From: Caldifarciminota bacterium
GTDB lineage: Bacteria; Hydrothermota; Tepidihabitantia; SM23-42
DNA length: 5,656 nt
Assembly (NCBI GenBank): GCA_023128195.1
Contig: JAGMEL010000425.1
Span: forward strand, 1 to 5,656
Direction of reading: 5' to 3'
The notes beneath the pieces were generated by a model. That model saw nothing but the letters and a program-made list of their open reading frames with translations, did no database searches and had not been told where the DNA came from. Made by a program: the position numbers and the translations under genes. This document shows, one piece after another, positions 1-5,283 of this stretch (positions are counted from its first letter, which is position 1; the number at the start of each line of letters is the position of its first letter).

Positions 1-1157
1 TTTTCCATTGTTTCAATTTTATGTGCCAATTCAGTAAGACTGGATATATCCGGGAATAGTTTTTGTACTTTGGTTAACCATGTATTTTTCTCAAGAAGCA
101 TTTTTCTGATTTTTTTTCTTTTGTAGATAAAGAAAATAGATAAAGCACAACTAAATATTAAAATCCCAACTGCCAGGAATTTAGGAATAGGCAGGAAAAA
201 AGAAAGAATAAAAATTATTGTTGCAGCCGACATAAACAAAAAAGGAAAGATGATTGATGGCACTTTCACCTCTGCCTGCGCTTTAGCAATGCGTGATTTG
301 AAATCTTCAAGTTCAACAATCTTTTCCTTATTTTTTAACTCATTAATTTCCTTTTCCAGGTTTTTTGTCTCTGCTTTTACCTCTTTAAGTTTGTTCTCAT
401 CTCTTAACCGCGATTTTTTCTCGGCTTCTAATTCCTGCCATTGTGTTACATATTCATATTTATACCGGGCATATTCCTGAAGATGCGTTTTCTTTTCCAG
501 GTATGTATTATATAGATTCGAGATTTCTTGATAATTTTTATAGTTTTTATAATCTATAATTTGCTTTAGCTCTTTTTTTAATTTATCATTTTTTTCCGAA
601 AGATGTGCCAGTTCTGTTTCTTTTTTTTCTATTTCGCCGATCCTTTTCAGATACATCCCGAGTTCATCTTTGCGTCTTTGTTCACTTGCAATAAGAGTCT
701 GTTTTTCCTTTTTCCACTCTACTTTCTTTGGGCTTAGACCTACTGCCTCGAATATTTTGTCATCCAATTTTGTAAGAGGCACACCCTTTCCAACTCTACT
801 AAGTAATGCCTTGATCCCATCCCAGAAACTTGCTTCACCTTTTACGCCATAGATCGAAGATTCTGATGCCTCTACGTACAGGAGATTGGCGATATCACCT
901 GAAGGCAATTCAATATTTTTCTTTTTTGCGGGGAGTGTATATAAGATTTCGTCTTCTTCTATCTGGACAATAGTATTTTCTGGCTTGCCGTATCTTAAAG
1001 GTGTAGGACTTCTTTTAAATAAAACATAAGTCAATGCCTCAACAATTGCCGTTTTGCCTGATTCATTTAACCCAAATATAAGTTCAAAATTTTCCGGGGT
1101 AATAGTAAGATTTTTTATTGGACCGTAGTCCTGAATAGTAATTTTCTTTATTCTCAT
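1..1157 (-). CDS. Rad50/SbcC-like ATPase with a transmembrane hairpin (YhaN-type), N-terminal part
   Basis: The reading frame opens with ATG at 1157-1155 and runs without a stop to the window edge, giving 385 codons of a longer protein. Residues 1-28 form the usual SMC/Rad50 opening strands (MRIKKITIQDYGPIKNLTI). Walker A is GLNESGKT at 29-36. Residues about 150-298 are rich in Lys, Glu and Leu and look like a coiled-coil arm. Two hydrophobic segments follow, about 300-323 and 327-345, then a basic KRKK stretch and a return to charged sequence. Classical SbcC and Rad50 carry a CxxC zinc hook mid-coil; two membrane segments there recall Bacillus YhaN. The signature motif, Walker B and the returning coil lie outside the window. 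The start overlaps the stop of the nuclease gene by four bases (ATGA) and has no Shine-Dalgarno sequence, so translation is probably coupled. Likely role: the ATPase partner of the upstream nuclease in DNA-end processing, possibly at the membrane. Confidence 0.85.
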   Translation of the reverse strand, partial: MRIKKITIQDYGPIKNLTITPENFELIFGLNESGKTAIVEALTYVLFKRSPTPLRYGKPENTIVQIEEDEILYTLPAKKKNIELPSGDIANLLYVEASESSIYGVKGEASFWDGIKALLSRVGKGVPLTKLDDKIFEAVGLSPKKVEWKKEKQTLIASEQRRKDELGMYLKRIGEIEKKETELAHLSEKNDKLKKELKQIIDYKNYKNYQEISNLYNTYLEKKTHLQEYARYKYEYVTQWQELEAEKKSRLRDENKLKEVKAETKNLEKEINELKNKEKIVELEDFKSRIAKAQAEVKVPSIIFPFLFMSAATIIFILSFFLPIPKFLAVGILIFSCALSIFFIYKRKKIRKMLLEKNTWLTKVQKLFPDISSLTELAHKIETME

Positions 1158-2194
1158 TTCAGAATATCACTGAAAATTGGAAAGGCGATTTCGAAAACCT
1201 TGATTCGCAATGCATTATCTAATTCCATGGTCTTTTGCACAAAGTTTTTGACCATTCGATTTTGTATAATGCGATCCCATGTCTGGATATCAATTGTTAT
1301 CTTCATATTTTCAAATTTATTAGTGAATTTTTTATCTATTTCATCAATTTTATTTTTAAAATCTTTATCTTTTTCTCCAATAAATCCATTTATGATAATA
1401 TTGGGCATGATATTGGTAACATCAAGATTTGCTAAGTGGGATTCGATTTCGTTTAAAATTTCTTGTTCATTTCCAGGAAAGACAAATAGCTCTTTTCTTA
1501 ACCAGTAGGGTGAAATATCGATTCGTATCCGTTCTATTTTGAGATTTTTTTTATCAATATTGATTAAATAAAAATATCTTTTATCTTCACATTTTGTATC
1601 GAGTGCAATTGGAGAACCAGGATATACAACCTTTGTTTTTTTATAATCTTTTTCGATACTACGGGAATGCAAATGTCCCATTGCTATATAACGTGCTAAA
1701 TTCTCCAGGTTTGTTGGATAGATAGGCATATATTCTGTTTCTTTGTCATCGAGCATAGAAAAGATAAACGAACTGTCATATAAGGTGCCATGCGCAATTA
1801 AAATATCAATTTCACCAGGGATATTTTTCACGCATTCGCTAAATTTTTTATTCTGGTAGGGAATACCACAGATCGTGAGTCCATTAAGCTCAATAATTTC
1901 AAAAGGCGTTTTAGTTAATTGGATAACATTCTTACCATAATCATAATCATGACTCAAGGATTTTGTATCATGGTTACCAGGAATTATTAAAAATGTTGTA
2001 TGTGCACTGTCAAAGATTTTTTTAAGTTCTGATCTAAGTATTGTGGCATCAGTATTAGATTCAAATAGATCGCCTGCGATTATGAAGTAGTTTATATTTA
2101 ATTCGTCAGCCTTTTTTATTAACCATTTCAGAACATTTGTTCTTTTCTCTTCTCCTTTTTTAAGATGTAGGTCTGCAGTATGAAGGAGATTCAT
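1154..2194 (-). CDS. sbcD: Mre11/SbcD-family metallophosphoesterase nuclease (YhaO-like)
   Basis: The 346-residue product shows the full calcineurin-like phosphoesterase series: DLH at 8-10, GDLF at 41-44, GNHD at 73-76, AHG with His135, and GHLH at 173-176. These residues bind the two metal ions (Mn in characterised members) used to cut DNA. Asn74-His75 is the catalytic pair in this family. The order, spacing and HTADLHL opening place it in the Mre11/SbcD/YhaO group of DNA exo/endonucleases rather than among general phosphatases. The C-terminal 120 residues would form the capping and ATPase-binding part. It is somewhat shorter than E. coli SbcD or Bacillus YhaO (about 400 residues). The start fits because motif I begins five residues in, as is typical. 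It begins 3 bases after the Nudix stop with no clear ribosome-binding site and ends overlapping the ATPase start. The symbol is a family-level assignment; the partner protein is more YhaN-like than SbcC-like. Confidence 0.9.
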   Translation of the reverse strand: MNLLHTADLHLKKGEEKRTNVLKWLIKKADELNINYFIIAGDLFESNTDATILRSELKKIFDSAHTTFLIIPGNHDTKSLSHDYDYGKNVIQLTKTPFEIIELNGLTICGIPYQNKKFSECVKNIPGEIDILIAHGTLYDSSFIFSMLDDKETEYMPIYPTNLENLARYIAMGHLHSRSIEKDYKKTKVVYPGSPIALDTKCEDKRYFYLINIDKKNLKIERIRIDISPYWLRKELFVFPGNEQEILNEIESHLANLDVTNIMPNIIINGFIGEKDKDFKNKIDEIDKKFTNKFENMKITIDIQTWDRIIQNRMVKNFVQKTMELDNALRIKVFEIAFPIFSDILK

Positions 2195-2197
2195 GTC

Positions 2198-2593
2198 TTA
2201 ATACTTTTTATTAAAATAGTCTTCCAGTATTTTACTATGGTCAAATGCGATCTGTTCAGGTAAATTATCCTTTGTGAATATACCAATATCAGCGGCATCA
2301 TCATCAGGCTTTGGGATACCATTTGCCCGGGCATTAAATACTACAGAAATTGTGTGGTGTCTGGGGTCCCGGTCAGGTGCAGAATAGGTGTGGAATTGTT
2401 TTAAATCCTCTATATCAAGGCCTGTTTCTTCTTTAGCCTCTCTTTTTGCAGCCTGTTCAGCAGATTCTCCATAATCAATAAAACCGCCAGGGATTGCCCA
2501 GCCAAAAGGTGGATTTTTTCTTTTGATAAGAATAATACCCCCTGATATTTCAATTATTATATCTATTGTTGGGATTGGATTACGATGCTGCAT
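2198..2593 (-). CDS. Nudix hydrolase, ADP-ribose pyrophosphatase-like
   Basis: A 131-residue Nudix protein if started at the ATG at 2593-2591. It carries a perfect Nudix box at residues 37-59 (G-x5-E-x7-REAKEETGL), with Glu52, Glu55 and Glu56 placed to bind the catalytic Mg. About 15 residues beyond lies SAPDRDPRHH (71-80). A proline in this position and the RDPR-H motif are typical of ADP-ribose pyrophosphatases, which split ADP-ribose to AMP and ribose 5-phosphate; the substrate is not proven. The frame stays open upstream to a GTG at 2680. The extra 29 residues are not Nudix-like, and the ATG gives the usual family opening (MQHRNPIPT). Upstream of the ATG there is no Shine-Dalgarno sequence, but a TATAAT box ends 7 bases away, which suggests a leaderless message. 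It is the first gene of a probable three-gene operon, 3 bases before the nuclease start. Confidence 0.88.
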   Translation of the reverse strand: MQHRNPIPTIDIIIEISGGIILIKRKNPPFGWAIPGGFIDYGESAEQAAKREAKEETGLDIEDLKQFHTYSAPDRDPRHHTISVVFNARANGIPKPDDDAADIGIFTKDNLPEQIAFDHSKILEDYFNKKY

Positions 2594-2600
2594 AATCTTT

Positions 2601-2628
2601 ATTATAGGCAATTTTATTGATAAATCAA
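2601..2628 (-). promoter_or_regulatory. Candidate sigma-70 promoter of the Nudix-nuclease-ATPase operon
   Basis: Read on the minus strand, TTGATT (2628-2623) is followed after 16 bases by a perfect TATAAT (2606-2601). The -10 box ends 7 bases before the Nudix ATG, so transcription would begin at or next to the start codon. This fits the lack of a ribosome-binding site there. The region is AT-rich, so a chance match is possible. Confidence 0.45.
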
Positions 2629-2631
2629 TAC

Positions 2632-2659
2632 TTGACAGGGCATAAATTTTAAGTATGCT
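2632..2659 (+). promoter_or_regulatory. Candidate sigma-70 promoter of the M14 carboxypeptidase gene
   Basis: A perfect TTGACA at 2632-2637 is followed after 16 bases by TATGCT (2654-2659), which matches 4 of 6 consensus positions. Transcription would start near 2666 and give a leader of roughly 90 bases before the ATG at 2755. The -35 box lies only 3 bases from the -35 box of the opposing promoter, so the two could compete or be controlled together. Confidence 0.4.
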
Positions 2660-2666
2660 GTAAATA

Positions 2667-2678
2667 GCTATGCATAGC
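2667..2678. promoter_or_regulatory. Perfect 12-base palindrome in the divergent control region, possible operator
   Basis: GCTATGCATAGC reads identically on both strands. It sits just downstream of the candidate rightward -10 box, about where transcription would start, which is a common position for a repressor site. No protein that would bind it can be named from this window. Confidence 0.35.
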
Positions 2679-2680
2679 AC

Positions 2681-2698
2681 GACTTTTAGATTTAAGTC
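2681..2698. repeat. Short inverted repeat in the carboxypeptidase leader
   Basis: GACTT and AAGTC are separated by 8 AT-rich bases. The arms begin 2 bases after the 12-base palindrome, giving two adjacent dyads within the leader. The stem is only 5 base pairs, so it may be chance; it has no T-run and is not a terminator. Confidence 0.2.
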
Positions 2699-2745
2699 TC
2701 CAAGATTAAATACATTTTTTTATTTTCAGTTTCCAAAAACAGGAT

Positions 2746-2750
2746 GGAGG
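2746..2750 (+). promoter_or_regulatory. Ribosome-binding site of the M14 carboxypeptidase
   Basis: GGAGG lies 4 bases before the ATG at 2755, inside GGAGGTAAAATG. The only other strong site in the window, before the gene at 5284, has almost the same arrangement, whereas the three minus-strand genes lack one. It fixes the start at 2755. Confidence 0.75.
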
Positions 2751-2754
2751 TAAA

Positions 2755-5001
2755 ATGAAAAGATTTATTATTGTGATGTTTATTATTTTCGGTTTTGGTT
2801 TTTCCCAGGATATGATTGTAAGGGTTTATGTGCCTTCCCGGCAAGATCTGACAAAGATATCAGAAAAGCCTTTGGATATAGCAGCAGGAAGATTTGGCGA
2901 GTGGTATGATTTAGTTGTTGACCAGCATGGTTTAAACCAGGTTATTGCTTCAGGTTTAGCCTATGAGGTTACAATTTACAGTCTTGAATATGAAAAAGAC
3001 AAATATCGAGGTTCCTATTGTTCATATGACGAGATGATTGATTCACTTGGGGATATGATACTCGATTACCCAAGTATTTGTAAAATCGATTCTTTACCAA
3101 TTCCTACTTATGAAGGAAATTGGATATATGGTATTAAGATCTCAGATAATGTTAATATTGAAGAGGATGATGAACCAAAATTCACGCTTGATGGTTGCCA
3201 TCATTCACGAGAATGGGCAACACCCCAGGCAGTTTTGTTTTTTGCCGATTCAATGCTAAAGTCGTATGGAGTGGTGACAGAGATCACTGAGATAATAAAT
3301 ACAACAGAAATATATTGTTTTCCAGTAATCAATGTTGATGGTTATATATATGATTATCCTGGACAAAATATGTGGCGTAAGAATCGTGAACCATTTGGCG
3401 GTGGTATTGGTACTGATCCGAATAGGAATTATGGCGGGGCATGTAATGGCGAGGTAGATGGTTACTGGGGAGCAGCTGACGAAGGTCAGCTTAGTCACAA
3501 TCCCGATACATTATCACAGACATTCTGCGGTGCTTTTGCTTATTCAGGTGATGAGGTTTGGGCTTACACGAGTTTTATAAGAGAACATAAAATTACTACT
3601 GGATTTTCCCTGCACAGTTATGGCGAACAGGTAATGTATCCCTGGGGATATAAAGCACAAGGTTCACCAGATTCATTACTCTATGATACAAAGGGTGCTT
3701 ACATGGCAGGTATGATGCAGCGCATTGGTGGTGGAACATATACACCAGGACAATCACATAGTAATCCATACCCATCCTGTGGTAATACTCGAGATTGGGT
3801 TTATGGATACAATAAATGGGTTGCAGGTTTGTCTGCACTGTTTTATGGTGCTGAGATAGGGACCTGGTTTTATCAGAGCACGAGTCAATTAGATTTTATT
3901 TCGCGTCAGGTCTTTAAAGCAGCAAAATATCTTGCCGGATTTTCAGATTCTTTAGTCCTTATAGCAGAGGGGTTTGTGCCAGGTCCAGAGATCTATGCCT
4001 TGGGAACAGTGAATGAAGATTTTACGATTTACTGGCATGCAAAAAACAGTTTTGATAATCATCCTGTTCAATGGGAACTTATTGAATTGTCAGCGCCCTC
4101 AATTATTGAAGATGATCTGGAATCAGGCACAGACCGGTGGGAACTTGATGGATTTACGCTTTCTACTACTCAAGCCCATTCAGGTTCAAACAGTTTTTTT
4201 TCTGGCAATATTCATAATATGAATCACGCCGTGCGTACTTCCCATCCATACTTAGTGCAGACAGATGATTCAATTACGTTCTGGTGCTGGTATGATTTAG
4301 AAACTCATTATGATGTGGCTGTAGCAGAAATATCAGAAAATACAAAAGAATGGTTTTGTTTGGATGACCGTTATAATGGTAATTCTGGAGGTTGGATCAG
4401 AAAGGCTTATTCATTAGAATACTGGGTAGGTAAATCAGTTTATATTAGATTCCGTTCCATGACTGATGGTTTGCAGCTGAATAGTGGTTTTTACGTGGAT
4501 GATATTTATCCGGTTTGTCTTTATGCAGATGTTAATACAATTTCTTCGAGTATTCCCGATACTTTTTATGAATTTACCAGTCATGCTCAGGGCGAATACT
4601 TTTATTATGTAAAAGGTTATAATACGGCATATGGATGGGGCGATTATTCCTGTTTGGAAAAGGTTAATGTATTGGTTGGTATTACAGAGACACCGAGTTC
4701 TGAGAGTTACTCTAATATGCCAAGTTTTACATTATCGCCGAATCCGTTCAGAGAGATTGTGAATCTCAAGTTCCAATTTGGCAGAGGGCAAGGTGCACAG
4801 AGCATAGAGTTGAAAATATATGATGCATGTGGCAGATTGGTTAAGGATTTCAATTTGCAATCTGAAATTTCCAATATGCAATCGGCAGTTTCCTGGAGCG
4901 GTGTTGATAACACCGGACAGAAACTACCGAACGGTGTTTATTTTATGCGTTTTAAAGCTGGTGATTATGAGAAAACCGAAAAGGCGATACTTTTAAGATA
5001 A
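2755..5001 (+). CDS. Secreted M14 zinc carboxypeptidase with MAM-like and C-terminal sorting domains
   Basis: A 748-residue exported metallopeptidase expected to remove C-terminal residues from peptides outside the cell. Residues 1-17 are a signal peptide (basic start, hydrophobic core, likely cut after Ser17), and 18 to about 83 a short propeptide-like region. The M14 domain spans about 84-395. Zinc ligands are His150 and Glu153 (HSRE) and His287 (LHSY). Substrate-carboxylate residues are Arg208 (MWRKNR) and Asn223-Arg224 (DPNRNYGG). Tyr350 (DWVYG) is the likely Tyr248 counterpart and Glu367 (AEIGT) the general base, so it should be active. Residues about 453-587 (DDLESG...W to SGFYVDDIY) resemble the MAM/immune-inhibitor-A type beta-sandwich, and 588-640 an FN3-like stretch. 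Residues about 657-748, from SPNPF to NGVYF and a basic end, match type IX secretion/FlgD-like C-terminal domains. The downstream gene is also secreted and peptidase-like. Cleavage preference cannot be read from the sequence. Confidence 0.92.
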   Translation: MKRFIIVMFIIFGFGFSQDMIVRVYVPSRQDLTKISEKPLDIAAGRFGEWYDLVVDQHGLNQVIASGLAYEVTIYSLEYEKDKYRGSYCSYDEMIDSLGDMILDYPSICKIDSLPIPTYEGNWIYGIKISDNVNIEEDDEPKFTLDGCHHSREWATPQAVLFFADSMLKSYGVVTEITEIINTTEIYCFPVINVDGYIYDYPGQNMWRKNREPFGGGIGTDPNRNYGGACNGEVDGYWGAADEGQLSHNPDTLSQTFCGAFAYSGDEVWAYTSFIREHKITTGFSLHSYGEQVMYPWGYKAQGSPDSLLYDTKGAYMAGMMQRIGGGTYTPGQSHSNPYPSCGNTRDWVYGYNKWVAGLSALFYGAEIGTWFYQSTSQLDFISRQVFKAAKYLAGFSDSLVLIAEGFVPGPEIYALGTVNEDFTIYWHAKNSFDNHPVQWELIELSAPSIIEDDLESGTDRWELDGFTLSTTQAHSGSNSFFSGNIHNMNHAVRTSHPYLVQTDDSITFWCWYDLETHYDVAVAEISENTKEWFCLDDRYNGNSGGWIRKAYSLEYWVGKSVYIRFRSMTDGLQLNSGFYVDDIYPVCLYADVNTISSSIPDTFYEFTSHAQGEYFYYVKGYNTAYGWGDYSCLEKVNVLVGITETPSSESYSNMPSFTLSPNPFREIVNLKFQFGRGQGAQSIELKIYDACGRLVKDFNLQSEISNMQSAVSWSGVDNTGQKLPNGVYFMRFKAGDYEKTEKAILLR
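4852..4893 (+). repeat. 21-base tandem repeat inside the C-terminal domain
   Basis: Two adjacent 21-base copies (4852-4872 and 4873-4893) match at 17 of 21 positions. As 21 is a multiple of three, they encode a seven-residue duplication, NLQSEIS then NMQSAVS. It lies in the loop between the GRLVKDF strand and the WSGVDN motif of the sorting-type domain, a site where added residues should be tolerated. Confidence 0.75.
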
Positions 5002-5099
5002 GGGTGAAGAAGGCATGAGAAGGCTTAATAGGGCGATTAATGGCAATTGAGGAAAAATGGTCAATGGGTTTGGGTTTAGATGCGAGAATTTATAAAGAT

Positions 5100-5213
5100 A
5101 AGGAGACTGGGATTAAAAAGACAAGGAGACTGGGAGACAAGGGGATACGGAGACGGGGATTATAAAAATATATAGACAAGGAGATAGGGAGACAAGGGGA
5201 CTCGGAGATGGGG
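5100..5213 (+). repeat. Purine-rich degenerate tandem repeat
   Basis: Two 39-base copies, 5120-5158 and 5175-5213, repeat at a 55-base period and agree at 34 of 39 positions. Each consists of variants of GGAGAC and ACAAGGGGA. A partial copy (AAGGAGACTGGG) begins at 5100. The separators are AT-rich (ATTAAAAAG and ATTATAAAAATATATA). Nearly all bases on the plus strand are G or A, with six runs of three or four G. The block is non-coding, between two secreted-protein genes, and carries no terminal repeats or transposase. No function can be assigned. Confidence 0.8.
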
Positions 5214-5215
5214 TG

Positions 5216-5265
5216 AATTCGTGTAAATTCGTGTCCGCTGAAAGTGGATTCGTGGATATTTGTGT
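5216..5265 (+). repeat. ATTCGTGT repeat cluster with a central hairpin
   Basis: Two exact AATTCGTGT units (5216-5224 and 5226-5234) are 10 bases apart. Two degenerate units, GATTCGTGG (5247-5255) and TATTTGTGT (5257-5265), are again 10 bases apart. Between the pairs, CCGCT-GAA-AGTGG (5235-5247) can fold into a 5-base-pair hairpin with one G-T pair. The cluster follows the purine-rich repeat directly and ends 6 bases before the ribosome-binding site of the next gene. I recall similar ATTCGTG-rich intergenic elements in other environmental bacterial genomes, but cannot check that here. Confidence 0.65.
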
Positions 5266-5271
5266 AAAAAC

Positions 5272-5280
5272 AAAGGAGGT
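5272..5280 (+). promoter_or_regulatory. Strong ribosome-binding site of the downstream secreted protein
   Basis: AAAGGAGGT gives near-complete pairing to the 16S rRNA tail and ends 3 bases before the ATG at 5284. It makes that start secure. The spacing is short but matches the arrangement at 2746-2757. Confidence 0.75.
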
Positions 5281-5283
5281 AAG

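Larger units (their letters stand above)
5002..5283. other. Intergenic region with repeats and no visible terminator
   Basis: Between the two secreted-protein genes there is no open frame with a ribosome-binding site and no stem-loop followed by T residues. The first 98 bases (5002-5099) are unremarkable except for a 10-base near-duplication (AAGAAGGCAT then GAGAAGGCTT). The remainder is the purine-rich repeat and the ATTCGTGT cluster. Lack of a terminator leaves read-through from the carboxypeptidase into the next gene possible. Confidence 0.6.

Noticed and set aside
250..1508. Plus-strand open frames across the ATPase and nuclease genes
   Set aside because: They lie antisense to genes with clear motifs, have unnatural compositions (Ser/Phe-rich) and lack ribosome-binding sites.
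2594..2680. Upstream extension of the Nudix gene to a GTG at 2680 (160 residues)
   Set aside because: The extra 29 residues do not look like a Nudix start, no ribosome-binding site is properly placed before the GTG, and both candidate promoters and the palindrome would lie inside the coding region.
3256..4913. Minus-strand and out-of-frame open stretches inside the carboxypeptidase gene
   Set aside because: The overlapping frame has a complete M14 active site and continuous domain structure; these stretches have no recognisable features or start signals.
5002..5060. Rho-independent terminator after the carboxypeptidase
   Set aside because: The repeated GAAGGC segments are direct, not inverted, and no T-run follows.
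5100..5265. CRISPR array
   Set aside because: The repeat units are degenerate, overlap at sub-unit scale and have no uniform unique spacers; no cas gene is present.
5100..5283. Insertion sequence or transposon remnant
   Set aside because: No inverted terminal repeats, target duplication or transposase fragment can be seen; only simple degenerate repeats.
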